A DNA stretch of 64,000 nucleotides from Candidatus Yanofskybacteria bacterium RIFCSPHIGHO2_01_FULL_44_22 (GCA_001794205.1 MGJJ01000019.1:1-64000); one strand, 5' to 3'. Positions 16,392-24,773 are shown, counted from the first letter of the stretch. A program made the numbers and translations. The notes: generated from the sequence alone by a model not told the origin.

Positions 16392-17297
16392 ATGAAAGCA
16401 ATTTATAAAATTATGTTTTTCTTTTCTCTGGCCCTGACGATAGCGGCTGTTTCGGCGGTTGTCGTTTTCGGATTGAATCTCGGTGTGGATTTCAAGGGCG
16501 GCAGCGTCATGGAGCTTAATTTTAGAAATGAAAGACCGGACATCGAAGACTTGCGGAAAGCAATATCGGATTGGACGGCGTTTAAAGATGCGGTTTTCAG
16601 TCCGGCCGGAGAAAACGGATTACTTATCAAGGGAGGCGAAATATCAGAGCAAACCCACCAGGAAGTCATTCAAAAAATTGCAGCCGCGTTTCCTTCAGCC
16701 GGTTTGGAAGAGCAGAAGTTTGATTCGGTCGGTCCGGTAATCGGTTCCGAGCTTAAACGCAAAAGCGTATCCGCCATTTTTCTGGTCCTTGCGGCGATTA
16801 TTGTTTACATTGCGATTGTGTTCAGAAAACTTTCGCGAACAATCTCCGGCTGGGCGATGGGACTGGCGGCGGTGGTTGCCCTGCTTCACGACATGCTTAT
16901 TCCGGTCGGGGTTTTCGCTTTTCTCGGCCAGTATTACGGAGTGGAAATAAGCGCCGTATTCGTGGCGGCGGTTTTAACGATTTTAGGCTATTCGGTTTCC
17001 GATACCGTGGTGGTATTTGACAGGGTCAGAGAGAATATTATAAAACAGGGTGTGGGCGAGAGAGGCGAGGGATTCGGAGCGGTGGTTCACAAGAGCATAC
17101 TTCAAACCCTCACCCGTTCTCTCAATACGACCTTTACCACTTTGCTTTCCTTGGTAGCCATTTATCTGTTCGGCGGCGAGAGTATAAGGTTTTTTGCCCT
17201 TGCCTTGATTATGGGAATTTTCCTGGGTGCCTATTCGTCAATCTTTGTGGCTTCTCCGCTCTTGATTTGGTGGAACAGGCGGACTGGCCGCCGGTAA
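16392..17297 (+). CDS. secF: Protein translocase subunit SecF
   Basis: A 301-residue partner of SecD with the same plan in shorter form: an N-terminal helix, the motif NLGVDFKGGSVMEL (about residues 29-42), a small extracytoplasmic domain, and five helices. LGYSVSDTVVVFDRVREN near residue 198 holds the conserved Asp and Arg. It lies ten bases after secD. It is complete and normal; 55 bases separate it from the next gene, which has its own promoter. Confidence 0.95.
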   Translation: MKAIYKIMFFFSLALTIAAVSAVVVFGLNLGVDFKGGSVMELNFRNERPDIEDLRKAISDWTAFKDAVFSPAGENGLLIKGGEISEQTHQEVIQKIAAAFPSAGLEEQKFDSVGPVIGSELKRKSVSAIFLVLAAIIVYIAIVFRKLSRTISGWAMGLAAVVALLHDMLIPVGVFAFLGQYYGVEISAVFVAAVLTILGYSVSDTVVVFDRVRENIIKQGVGERGEGFGAVVHKSILQTLTRSLNTTFTTLLSLVAIYLFGGESIRFFALALIMGIFLGAYSSIFVASPLLIWWNRRTGRR

Positions 17298-17307
17298 GCG
17301 CTTCTTG

Positions 17308-17336
17308 TTGACCTAAATTTTATTCTGTAGTATTAT
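17308..17336 (+). promoter_or_regulatory. Strong sigma70-type promoter
   Basis: TTGACC (17308-17313), 17 bases, TATTAT (17331-17336). The start codon at 17353 is 16 bases further on. This separates the sigma-like regulator and the following ATPase genes from secDF. Confidence 0.6.
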
Positions 17337-17352
17337 AAAATAACAACAAACT

Positions 17353-18408
17353 ATGGCCCAAAACTTATCCGTTTCAATAAACAAAATAGTCGCAAGTCTG
17401 GTGAAGAATTTGTCTCCTCGCAATAAGGACATTATTTCCCGCCGTTTTGGGCTTAAAAACGGCAAAAAAGAAACTCTTGATTCTATCGGTAAAAGTTACG
17501 GGATTACCAGAGAACGGGTCAGACAGATTGAAGAATTCATACTTAAGCAGCTTGCCGGGTCAGCCAAAAACAGCAGCGAGGCTGAAGAATACGTTTCCCT
17601 GGCGAACCGAATCATTGACGGCGCCGGAGGCGTAATAAAAGAAAGCGAATTGTTCAGGAATTTCAGCGGTCATGAAAAAGAATCTTCAGTGAACGCTTCT
17701 TTGGTCCTGCTTCTTTCTTTCGGAACGGCTCCGTTGAGAATTTCCGAAAGCGACGGTTTAAGGATTTTTTGGGCGCTTGATGAACGGCGCCTCGCGGCTT
17801 TTAAAAATGCCGCCGCCTCCGTTGAAAATATTTTAGCCGCCAATAAAAAACCCGTTGCCGAAGCGGCCTTTGTTTCTATGGTTAAAAATGTCACCGGTTT
17901 CGACGGCGGAGAATTGTCGTCTGTCCATCTCGACACCCTTCTTTCCATAAGTAAAAATATCGGCAGAAACATTTATGGCGAAGTTGGTCTTTTGAACTGT
18001 GCAGAAATCAAGCCGAGGGGCGTGAAAGATAAGGCATATTTAATTCTAAGAAAAGCGAATATTCCCAAGCATTTTGCCGATATCGCCAAATCAATCAATG
18101 TCGCCGGCTTTTTCGGTAAAAAAGCCAACGTCCAGACGGTCCACAATGAATTGATAAAAGACGGACGGTTTGTTCTTGTCGGAAGAGGGATGTACGCCTT
18201 GGCTGAATGGGGTTATAAATCCGGAACCGTGAAAGACGTGCTGGTGGACATTTTAAAGAATTCTCCCAAACCACTTTCCAGGACGGCCTTGCTAACAAGC
18301 GTAATGAATGCGAGAATGGTAAAAGAGAATACGGTTCTGCTCAATCTTCAAGATTCAAAAATTTTCGCGAAAAGAGAAGACGGAACCTATACTCTTAAAA
18401 AGGCTTAA
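17353..18408 (+). CDS. Sigma-70 region 4-like and HARE-HTH domain regulator
   Basis: A 351-residue putative DNA-binding protein. Residues 1-70 resemble sigma-70 region 4: LSPRNKDIISRRFGLKNG followed by TLDSIGKSYGITRERVRQIE, the helix-turn-helix that reads -35 boxes. There is no region 2, so it is unlikely to be a complete sigma factor. The C-terminal part has a HARE-HTH or RpoE-delta-like winged helix: ANIPKHFADIAKSIN, then TVHNELIKDGRFVLVGRGMY, and possibly a second one. It may modulate RNA polymerase. It is followed after six bases by the membrane protein gene and shares its promoter with the TraD/VirD4-like operon. Confidence 0.7.
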   Translation: MAQNLSVSINKIVASLVKNLSPRNKDIISRRFGLKNGKKETLDSIGKSYGITRERVRQIEEFILKQLAGSAKNSSEAEEYVSLANRIIDGAGGVIKESELFRNFSGHEKESSVNASLVLLLSFGTAPLRISESDGLRIFWALDERRLAAFKNAAASVENILAANKKPVAEAAFVSMVKNVTGFDGGELSSVHLDTLLSISKNIGRNIYGEVGLLNCAEIKPRGVKDKAYLILRKANIPKHFADIAKSINVAGFFGKKANVQTVHNELIKDGRFVLVGRGMYALAEWGYKSGTVKDVLVDILKNSPKPLSRTALLTSVMNARMVKENTVLLNLQDSKIFAKREDGTYTLKKA

Positions 18409-18414
18409 TTTACC

Positions 18415-19668
18415 GTGGAGCAACTAAGTTTTACTTTTGAGAGCCTGAATTCGGCTCTCGACATTCTCGCGTCTTTTTGGTGGATTTATTCCCCCTTTTT
18501 GCTTTTTTTCGGTTTGACTGCCGCATTCCAGACCTATACCAGAACGAAATACATCCAATCGCTCAAGTGGACGCTATTGGAGTTTCGAATTCCCAAAGAA
18601 ATACGCAAAAGCCCCAAATCAACCGAGCAGATTTTTAATGCCTTGCACGGGGTTTTCATCCCTCTCAAATGGCACGAGAAATTTTTTCAGGGCAGGGTAA
18701 TCGACTGGTTTTCTTTTGAAATTATCGGTTCCGGCGGAGAAATACATTTTTACATAAGGACCCCTGAAGCCTATAAAAAGCTTGTCCAGTCCCAAGTATA
18801 TGCCCAGTATCCGGACACGGAAATTAAAGAAGTGGCTGAAGAAAATGATTACATAACAAATTTATCCTCTTTTCTTCCCAATGATAAAAACGATATTTGG
18901 GGCGCGGAACTTGTTTTGAGCAAAGAAGACGCTTTTCCAATCAGAACTTATCCGGAATTTGAAGAAGTGGCGGTCGGTCGGGAGGACGTTAAAAGGGTTG
19001 ACCCGATGGCCTCCTTGGCTGAAGTTTTAAGCAGTCTCCAATACGGGGAATTTATCGGCATTCAGCTTTTAATAAGGCCAACGGGAGATGCCTGGATTAA
19101 AAAAGGCCAGGCGGCAGTTGATAAAATAATGGGCAAGGAGGTCAAATCAAAGCCGGATTTTATGTCCAAACTGATTTTTGCTTTGGATGAATTTATTCCC
19201 GGCCATGTTCCTTCGACCCAAAAAGAAGAAAAAAGAGAATCGTCCCAGCTTACGCCCGGCAAACAGGATATTTTGAAGGCGATGGAAAAAAGTTTTGCCA
19301 AGCTTGGTTTTGAAAGCGGCATTCGGTTTGTTTATACGGCGTCTAAAGAAGTTTTTCATCGCGCTCATATTTCCGGAGTCATGGGCGCTTACAAACAATT
19401 TACATCCCAATCGCTTAACGGCTTCAGAATGAATATCAAGACCGCTCCTTTGGCCAGGTGGCCGTTTAAAAAACAGAAAATTTTTAACAAGAAAAGAATT
19501 TTGTGGAAAAAATTCAGGAAAAGAATGATGACCGTAAGACCGTTTGTTCTGAACGTGGAAGAACTGGCGACCATATTCCACTTCCCCGACTTTGGTGTTG
19601 AGGCGCCGCTTTTGCCGAGAGTGGAAACTAAAAAAGGCGAACCGCCGGTCGGATTGCCGATATCGTAA
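18415..19668 (+). CDS. Conserved membrane-anchored protein preceding a TraD/VirD4-like ATPase
   Basis: A 417-residue protein starting at GTG. One hydrophobic helix lies near residues 20-43 (FWWIYSPFLLFFGLTAAF); the rest appears cytoplasmic, mixed alpha/beta, with VIDWFSFEIIGSGGEIHFYI and IQLLIRPTGDAWIKKGQ. I know no assigned function. Position immediately before a HerA/VirD4-type ATPase (37-46 bases) and a membrane anchor suggest that it docks the ATPase to the membrane, perhaps as part of a DNA- or pilus-related machine. That is an inference from order. Confidence 0.55.
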   Translation: MEQLSFTFESLNSALDILASFWWIYSPFLLFFGLTAAFQTYTRTKYIQSLKWTLLEFRIPKEIRKSPKSTEQIFNALHGVFIPLKWHEKFFQGRVIDWFSFEIIGSGGEIHFYIRTPEAYKKLVQSQVYAQYPDTEIKEVAEENDYITNLSSFLPNDKNDIWGAELVLSKEDAFPIRTYPEFEEVAVGREDVKRVDPMASLAEVLSSLQYGEFIGIQLLIRPTGDAWIKKGQAAVDKIMGKEVKSKPDFMSKLIFALDEFIPGHVPSTQKEEKRESSQLTPGKQDILKAMEKSFAKLGFESGIRFVYTASKEVFHRAHISGVMGAYKQFTSQSLNGFRMNIKTAPLARWPFKKQKIFNKKRILWKKFRKRMMTVRPFVLNVEELATIFHFPDFGVEAPLLPRVETKKGEPPVGLPIS

Positions 19669-19670
19669 TT

Positions 19671-19712
19671 TTGGCTATTGTCTATGGACTATAGTCAATG
19701 GTTAATTGCTTT
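19671..19712. repeat. Heptanucleotide-periodic tract
   Basis: Six consecutive degenerate 7-mers can be laid out: TTGGCTA, TTGTCTA, TGGACTA, TAGTCAA, TGGTTAA, TTGCTTT. They fill the spacer between two genes. Similar tracts recur at other places in the window. Confidence 0.55.
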
Positions 19713-19714
19713 TT

Positions 19715-21325
19715 ATGATTACTCCGCCAGACAACGATATATTGCTTCTTGGAGAGACCAATTTCAGGAATGATAAAATTCGGTTTGGAATTAAAACCGA
19801 CGACCGGAGACGGCACATGTATGTGGTTGGCTCAACCGGCATGGGAAAATCAGAATTTTTGAAGACCATGGCCATTCAGGACATTGAAGCCGGCCACGGT
19901 CTCGCTTTCATTGACCCGCACGGCGACCCGGTGGTTGATTTATTGGAGTTTATTCCGAAAGAAAGAATCAAAGACGTAATTTATATCGACCCGGGCGATT
20001 TGGCCTTTCCGATTGCGTTTAATGTGATGGAAAGCGTTGATTTTGATTATCGTCACTTGATTGCCGCCGGTCTTTTGGGAGTTTTTAAAAAAATCTGGGT
20101 TGACGCCTGGTCGGCGAGAATGGAATACATTCTCAACAACACTATCTTGGCGCTTTTGGAATATCCCGGCTCCACTCTGCTTGGCATCAATAAAATGCTT
20201 GCCAGCAAGGAATATCGGAAAAAAGTTGTTGCCAATATAACCGACCCCATCGTTAAATCATTTTGGGTTGAAGAGTTCGCCAAATATGCCGACAAATTTG
20301 CCACTGAAGCGACAGCGGCCATTCAGAACAAAATCGGCCAGTTTATTTCCAACAATCTTATCAGAAACATCATCGGCCAGCCGAAATCCACCCTGGATGT
20401 CAGGAAAATAATGGACGAGGGGAAAATTCTGCTGGTCAATATTTCGCGGGGCAGAATCGGAGAAGACGCCTCACGCCTGCTCGGTGCGCTTTTGGTCACC
20501 AAAATACAATTGGCGGCTATGTCGCGGGTAGATGTTCCGGAGCCGGAAAGAAAAGACTTCTTTCTTTATGTGGACGAGTTTCAGCACTTTGCGACTGAAT
20601 CGTTCGCCAATATTTTATCGGAGGCGAGGAAATACCATCTAAGTTTAATTATGGCTCATCAGTACATCAAACAAATGGAAGAACCAGTTTGCGACGCCGT
20701 ATTCGGCAATGTCGGCACGATTATCTCTTTCAGGGTTGGCGCCGAAGACGCCGAGTTTCTTGAAAAATGGTTCGCGCCGGACTTTATGATGTCCGACATC
20801 GTCAATCTCGGCAAACAAAATATTTATCTTAAGCTGATGATAGACGGCGTTTCTTCGCGGGGTTTTTCGGCGGCAACTTTACAGAGGTTTGAAAAATCGG
20901 AGCGGACTTTTAAGGATGAAATTATAGAGTTCTCGAGAAAAACTTACGCCACTCCCAAGAGCGAAGTGGAGAAAGATATAGCCGAATGGGCCGGAGCGGC
21001 CAGAGAAGAGAGCGGGGAAGAAACAACAACCAGACCGGCGTCGAGAGATGAAAGACGCGGCAAAGAATTTAGCGGAAGACCGCGGAGCGGAAACTTTCCT
21101 CCGCCTCGCCGTGAATCCGTTGAACCGGCTCGCCGCGATTTTCGTCCGCGTCAAAGCCAGCTTCCAAAAAGAGAAACACCAGCCCCCGTTTCCCTTAAAA
21201 GCGCTTTTGGCGGGGGAGCGGTGGATTTTAAGGGTAGGAAATTCGGCGGCGGTCAGTCGGTTCCCAAGAAAGAAGTTGACACCGCCGAACTCAAAAAGAT
21301 TCTGAACGAGGCGTTGAAAAAATAA
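19715..21325 (+). CDS. TraD/VirD4-like type IV coupling ATPase
   Basis: I start it at the ATG at 19715 and not the TTG nine bases before, giving 536 residues. Walker A is GSTGMGKSE near residue 45; FIDPHGDPVVDLLEFIP follows; Walker B is FFLYVDEFQHFA near 285, with the downstream sensor region SLIMAHQYIKQM. This is the HerA/FtsK superfamily as in type IV secretion DNA-binding domains. No N-terminal membrane helices are seen, so the preceding gene may supply the anchor. The last 110 residues are rich in Arg, Pro and Gly and likely disordered. It may pump DNA or power a surface machine; substrates are unknown. Confidence 0.75.
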   Translation: MITPPDNDILLLGETNFRNDKIRFGIKTDDRRRHMYVVGSTGMGKSEFLKTMAIQDIEAGHGLAFIDPHGDPVVDLLEFIPKERIKDVIYIDPGDLAFPIAFNVMESVDFDYRHLIAAGLLGVFKKIWVDAWSARMEYILNNTILALLEYPGSTLLGINKMLASKEYRKKVVANITDPIVKSFWVEEFAKYADKFATEATAAIQNKIGQFISNNLIRNIIGQPKSTLDVRKIMDEGKILLVNISRGRIGEDASRLLGALLVTKIQLAAMSRVDVPEPERKDFFLYVDEFQHFATESFANILSEARKYHLSLIMAHQYIKQMEEPVCDAVFGNVGTIISFRVGAEDAEFLEKWFAPDFMMSDIVNLGKQNIYLKLMIDGVSSRGFSAATLQRFEKSERTFKDEIIEFSRKTYATPKSEVEKDIAEWAGAAREESGEETTTRPASRDERRGKEFSGRPRSGNFPPPRRESVEPARRDFRPRQSQLPKRETPAPVSLKSAFGGGAVDFKGRKFGGGQSVPKKEVDTAELKKILNEALKK

Positions 21326-21332
21326 ACCCCAA

Positions 21333-21364
21333 ACAAAAATTCCAGCTAAAACTGGAATTTTTGT
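21333..21364 (+). terminator. Terminator after the TraD/VirD4-like gene
   Basis: ACAAAAATTCCAG (21333-21345) pairs perfectly with CTGGAATTTTTGT (21352-21364) around a six-base loop, with a T run inside the 3' arm. It can work in both directions. Confidence 0.75.
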
Positions 21365-21424
21365 CGGGATAGCTCTTTTTTTATTTGTTAAAACTAAAAA
21401 TTTATGCTATTTTAGTTTGATAAA

Positions 21425-21497
21425 CCGCCCCTAGCTCAATTGGCAGAGCAGCTCCCTTTTAAGGAGAAGGTTCCGAGTTCGATTCTCGGGGGGCGGA
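21425..21497 (+). tRNA. tRNA-Lys (anticodon TTT)
   Basis: A full cloverleaf can be drawn: acceptor CCGCCCC/GGGGCGG, D arm GCTC/GAGC with loop AATTGGCA, anticodon loop CTTTTAA giving TTT, five-base variable loop, T arm CCGAG/CTCGG with TTCGATT, and discriminator A. CCA is not encoded. The anticodon stem ends in a G-A pair, and the molecule starts with C1, which is unusual. A -10-like TATTTT lies shortly upstream. Confidence in gene and identity is high. Confidence 0.93.
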
Positions 21498-21532
21498 CTG
21501 TTTATTTAGGCAAATAATATTGTTATGTCTAA

Positions 21533-21775
21533 ACTTTAGTTGATGAAGCATCCTATAAAAAAGTGCAAGACATTGCCGTTCGGACGCATCAAATTTTAAA
21601 TTGCCGTGGTTATTCAAGAACGGACATGATTTTGGCGGGCGCCGCGATTTATGTTTTGGAAACAAACACCCTTCCGGGGCTGACTCCAAATTCGCTTCTT
21701 CCCAAAGCCGCTCAATACGCCGGCATAACCCTTTCTCAACTCATAGATAAAATTATTGAGAATGCGTTGACGTAG
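21533..21775 (+). pseudogene. ddl: Remnant of D-alanine--D-alanine ligase, C-terminal part
   Basis: About 80 codons are open from 21533 and match only the end of Ddl: QDIAVRTHQILNCRGYSRTD, ETNTLPGLTPNSLLPKAAQY and the final LSQLIDKIIENAL. The conserved NTLPG.T..S.. metal/substrate loop is visible, but the whole N-terminal and most of the ATP-grasp domain are absent, and a stop (TAA) precedes. It begins 35 bases after the tRNA-Lys gene, a common place for integration and excision. I read it as a leftover of a deletion; a functional 70-residue protein is unlikely. Confidence 0.75.
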
Positions 21776-21817
21776 AAACAATTTCCGCCTCTGCTCCTCT
21801 TCTCATACTCCAAATCA

Positions 21818-21903
21818 CCCCACAACCTCCCTAACGGCTTCGGGGTGCCTCTCTTTCTGTTTGCGAGAAGAAACGCAATCCAGAAAGAGAGACACGCCCT
21901 CCG
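21818..21903. repeat. Miniature hairpin element, related to the one at 40.7 kb
   Basis: The core is CTCTCTTTCTG (21849-21859) paired exactly with CAGAAAGAGAG (21881-21891), with a nested TTGCG/CGCAA. It is preceded by ACAACCTCC and CTTCGG and followed by CCTCCG. The same order of words (ACAACCTCC, CTTCGG, arm, GCGAGAA, arm, CAC, CCTCCG) occurs at 40718-40855, so the two appear to be diverged copies of a repeat family. Confidence 0.6.
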
Positions 21904-21980
21904 ATAGATAGGTTTATACATGCTTTGTAGAAAACAAAAAGCCGATTGTTAGTCGGCTGGGATTTGATTTGGGAGTTAGT

Positions 21981-22199
21981 TTATATCATGTGAAACTGAT
22001 CCAACAAAGCAGTTTGTCTTTTCTTGGCCGCCTCAAGTTCTTTCTGGAAATTTGGTTCCGACTTTCGTTCTTCAATATAAGCAATAACAGCCTTTTGTAT
22101 CAAACTTGCCAATGTTTCATCAAATACGATTGCAAGAGCTTGTAAACGCTGAAGGTCCAACACGGACATCCGAACCGAAACAATCACATTTTTGGACAT
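21981..22199 (-). CDS. Ribbon-helix-helix DNA-binding protein
   Basis: A 72-residue protein with the ribbon VIVSVRMSVLDLQRLQAL followed by two helices (FDETLASLIQKAVIAYIEE), the MetJ/Arc/CopG plan. Such proteins bind DNA as dimers and are often antitoxins or autoregulators; no toxin gene is adjacent. The ATG at 22199 follows a Shine-Dalgarno GGGAGG, and a near-consensus promoter lies upstream. It may well regulate its own promoter or the small ORF that overlaps that promoter on the other strand. Confidence 0.75.
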   Translation of the reverse strand: MSKNVIVSVRMSVLDLQRLQALAIVFDETLASLIQKAVIAYIEERKSEPNFQKELEAAKKRQTALLDQFHMI

Positions 22200-22215
22200 A
22201 ACAACCTCCCAAAAG

Positions 22216-22359
22216 ATGTTCTATAAAAAAGATACACTTGTCTGTGGTTTTTGTCAATTAGACGCAACTCGCTGGAAGTTGCGGACTGTCGGTTCTGAAA
22301 AGCGGTATGCGGTCGGAGCGGAATTATTGGAAAACATATTAGATGGGGATTTTAAATAA
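22216..22359 (+). CDS. Possible 47-residue CxxC protein
   Basis: A short frame MFYKKDTLVCGFCQLDA, with a CGFC pair, then a basic stretch and the acidic tail LLENILDGDFK. A perfect terminator hairpin begins 13 bases after its stop, which argues that something is transcribed here on the plus strand. There is no visible Shine-Dalgarno, and it overlaps the promoter of the divergent ribbon-helix-helix gene. It could be a small zinc protein, the tail of a decayed gene, or chance. Confidence 0.3.
   Translation: MFYKKDTLVCGFCQLDATRWKLRTVGSEKRYAVGAELLENILDGDFK
22229..22257 (-). promoter_or_regulatory. Consensus promoter of the ribbon-helix-helix gene
   Basis: On the minus strand TTGACA (22257-22252) and TATCTT (22234-22229) are 17 bases apart. 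The start codon lies about 30 bases downstream with a Shine-Dalgarno between. Confidence 0.7.
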
Positions 22360-22371
22360 TAATAAAAAGTT

Positions 22372-22395
22372 AAAAACTTGCTCACGCAAGTTTTT
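22372..22395 (+). terminator. Terminator ahead of aspS
   Basis: AAAAACTTGC (22372-22381) pairs perfectly with GCAAGTTTTT (22386-22395) around TCAC. It closes the transcription unit upstream of aspS. Confidence 0.75.
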
Positions 22396-22434
22396 ATGTT
22401 AAGATGAACTTATAAATAGAAATATAAACTTAAA

Positions 22435-23823
22435 ATGACGCGAACCTCAATTTTAGAAACAAAAGACCTCGTCGGACAAGAAGTCATGTTATGCGGTTGG
22501 GTGCATAATCGCCGAGACCACGGCAAACTTATTTTTATTGATTTGCGGGATAGAAGCGGGATAGCGCAAGTCGTTTTTGTTCCAAGCGGAGCTGATTATG
22601 AAATGGCCAGCCGGTTGAGGGCGGAATGGGTAGTGCGCTTGAAGGGTGTGGTCAAAGCCCGTCCGGAGAAAATGTTTAACGATGAAATTCCCACCGGCCG
22701 GGTTGAAATAGAACCAATTGAGCTGGAAATATTAAACCGGGCGGAGACCCCTCCGTTTCCTATAGATACCGACGGTTATGATATCGGGGAAGAATCGCGG
22801 ATGTCTTATCGTTTCGTTGATTTGCGCCGTCAAAGAATGGCAAACAATTTGGCTGTCCGTCATGCGGCAGCTTTATTTATCCGCAATTGGCTGTCGGAAA
22901 AAGGATTCCTTGAAGTGGAGACGCCGATTCTCACCAAATCCACTCCCGAGGGCGCGCGCGATTTTGTGGTCCCGTCCCGTCTTTATCCGGGCGCATTTTA
23001 CGCTTTACCCCAATCACCCCAGCAGTATAAACAGCTGTTAATGGCTGGCGGAGTTGAAAAATATTTTCAGTTGGCCAGATGTTTCAGGGACGAAGATACC
23101 AGAGGCGACCGCCAGCCGGAATTCACCCAGCTTGATATGGAGATGAGTTTTGTTGAACGCGAAGATGTAATGCAATTGAACGAACAATTACTCATAGAAA
23201 TGGTGAAAACGATTTATCCGCAAAAAAGAATTCAGGAAATACCGTTTCCGCGGATTAGTTATAAGGAGGCGATGGAAAAATATCAAACCGACCGCCCCGA
23301 CGTTAGAAAGGATAAAAACGACCTTAACCTATTAGCATTTTGCTGGGTGGTTGACTTTCCATTTTTCGAAAAAAATGACGAAGGTAAATATACATTTACT
23401 CACAATCCCTTCTCGGCTCCCAAGCCGGAATTTATGGAAGATTTAATGACAAAGAAAAACATCGGCGATATTTTAACTACCCAATACGACGTTGTCCTAA
23501 ACGGCTGGGAAATAGGCGGCGGCAGTATTCGCAACCACCAATCGGAAGCGTTAGGGAAAGTTTTTGAAATAATGGGTTTTGAAGAAGGAAGAATCGCAAA
23601 TAATTTTGGGCACATGCTGACGGCTTTTAAAAACGGCACTCCGCCTCACGGCGGGATTGCCTGGGGGTTTGACCGACTGGTGGCTCTTTTAAACAATGAG
23701 CCCAATATCAGAGAAGTGATGGCTTTTCCTAAAACCGGCGACGCCAGGGACTTGATGATGAGTTCACCTTCGGAACTGGAAGAAAAACAGTTGAAAGAGC
23801 TGCATTTAAAAATATCCAAATAG
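22435..23823 (+). CDS. aspS: Aspartate--tRNA ligase without GAD domain
   Basis: A 462-residue class II synthetase that charges tRNA-Asp (or Asp/Asn). The N-terminal OB fold (CGWVHNRRDHGKLIFIDLRD) is followed by motif 1 (GFLEVETPIL), motif 2 (CFRDEDTRGDRQPEFTQLD) and motif 3 (GIAWGFDRLVALL), and the bacterial TKSTPEGARDF loop. Bacterial AspRS is usually near 590 residues because of a GAD insertion between motifs 2 and 3; here the sequence passes from TDRPDVRKDKN directly to LLAFCWVVDFP, so most of that domain is missing. It is otherwise intact. The dacA-like gene starts two bases after the stop. Confidence 0.93.
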   Translation: MTRTSILETKDLVGQEVMLCGWVHNRRDHGKLIFIDLRDRSGIAQVVFVPSGADYEMASRLRAEWVVRLKGVVKARPEKMFNDEIPTGRVEIEPIELEILNRAETPPFPIDTDGYDIGEESRMSYRFVDLRRQRMANNLAVRHAAALFIRNWLSEKGFLEVETPILTKSTPEGARDFVVPSRLYPGAFYALPQSPQQYKQLLMAGGVEKYFQLARCFRDEDTRGDRQPEFTQLDMEMSFVEREDVMQLNEQLLIEMVKTIYPQKRIQEIPFPRISYKEAMEKYQTDRPDVRKDKNDLNLLAFCWVVDFPFFEKNDEGKYTFTHNPFSAPKPEFMEDLMTKKNIGDILTTQYDVVLNGWEIGGGSIRNHQSEALGKVFEIMGFEEGRIANNFGHMLTAFKNGTPPHGGIAWGFDRLVALLNNEPNIREVMAFPKTGDARDLMMSSPSELEEKQLKELHLKISK

Positions 23824-23824
23824 A

Positions 23825-24769
23825 ATGTCCAAAACGCTTTTACTGATGATTCTCATAGCTTTTTTAATTGTCATTAATTTTTTATTTATTTTTAATTCTG
23901 ACGACTCTGGTGATTCCCCCTTAAGTAATGCGGCCGGTTTAAACAAAAATGTTTTCAGCGCGAGCCAGGCTTATGTGTTTCCGCTGGCCGAATCAAATTA
24001 TATGCCCCTTTTAAATTCCGGTTTTGCCCGGCCGATTATTAACGCCAAATCAGCCGTTCTTTATGATTTGCGGGCGGAAAGAGCGCTCTATGAAAACAAC
24101 ACGAAACAAAAACTTCCTGTCGCCTCGCTTACTAAAATATTAAGCGCAGTCATTGCTCTTGAAAATCTTGATTTGGCCGACATTGTAATTATTCCGCAGG
24201 AGGCCTTGCGGGTTGATGAGGAAAAACAGACTCTATATTTGGACGAACGCCTGACCGTGGAAAATTTGCTGAAATTAATGCTTATAGAATCATCCAATGA
24301 TTCCGCAAAAGCCTTAGCTTTATACGCCGGCGAAAAGGGAATTGATTTTACGGCCAAGATGAACGAAAAAGCATTTGCCCTCGGAATGGTTGATTCATTT
24401 TTTTTGGATACGGCCGGATTAAACGACGAAGCTTATTCAACGGTTGAAGATTTGGTTAAATTGGTGAAATATGCTTTGAAGTATGAATTAATTTGGGACA
24501 TTTTGGCGAAAAAAAATGTCATTATCAAATCAGAAGACGGCCGGATAGAACATCAAGTTAAAAATACCAATCATCTTTTTGGAGTACTGCCGGATATTTT
24601 CGGCGGTAAAACCGGCTATACCGACGGGGCCCTCGGATGCATGATTTTAGTGGTGGATATTCCCGGAGAAAATGATAAAATTATCAGCGTGGTGCTTGGT
24701 TCTTCCGACCGGTTTGGAGATACGGCCAAATTAATCAATTGGGCTAAGGCCGCCTGGCGTTGGGAATAG
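23825..24769 (+). CDS. D-alanyl-D-alanine carboxypeptidase (PBP5-like)
   Basis: A 314-residue serine peptidase that trims the terminal D-Ala from peptidoglycan stem peptides. An N-terminal hydrophobic segment (LLLMILIAFLIVINFLFIF) serves as signal or anchor. The catalytic SxxK is SLTK in PVASLTKIL, the second motif is SSN in IESSNDSAKALA, and the third is KTG in GGKTGYTDGALGC. No C-terminal amphipathic anchor is seen, so the N-terminal helix probably holds it. It stands between aspS and mraY, four bases before the latter, in a wall-synthesis run. Confidence 0.88.
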   Translation: MSKTLLLMILIAFLIVINFLFIFNSDDSGDSPLSNAAGLNKNVFSASQAYVFPLAESNYMPLLNSGFARPIINAKSAVLYDLRAERALYENNTKQKLPVASLTKILSAVIALENLDLADIVIIPQEALRVDEEKQTLYLDERLTVENLLKLMLIESSNDSAKALALYAGEKGIDFTAKMNEKAFALGMVDSFFLDTAGLNDEAYSTVEDLVKLVKYALKYELIWDILAKKNVIIKSEDGRIEHQVKNTNHLFGVLPDIFGGKTGYTDGALGCMILVVDIPGENDKIISVVLGSSDRFGDTAKLINWAKAAWRWE

Positions 24770-24773
24770 AAAC

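Noticed and set aside
21498..21980. Functional gene for the 70-residue frame at 21563
   Set aside because: It matches only the end of Ddl, with an in-frame stop upstream and no ATP-binding part.
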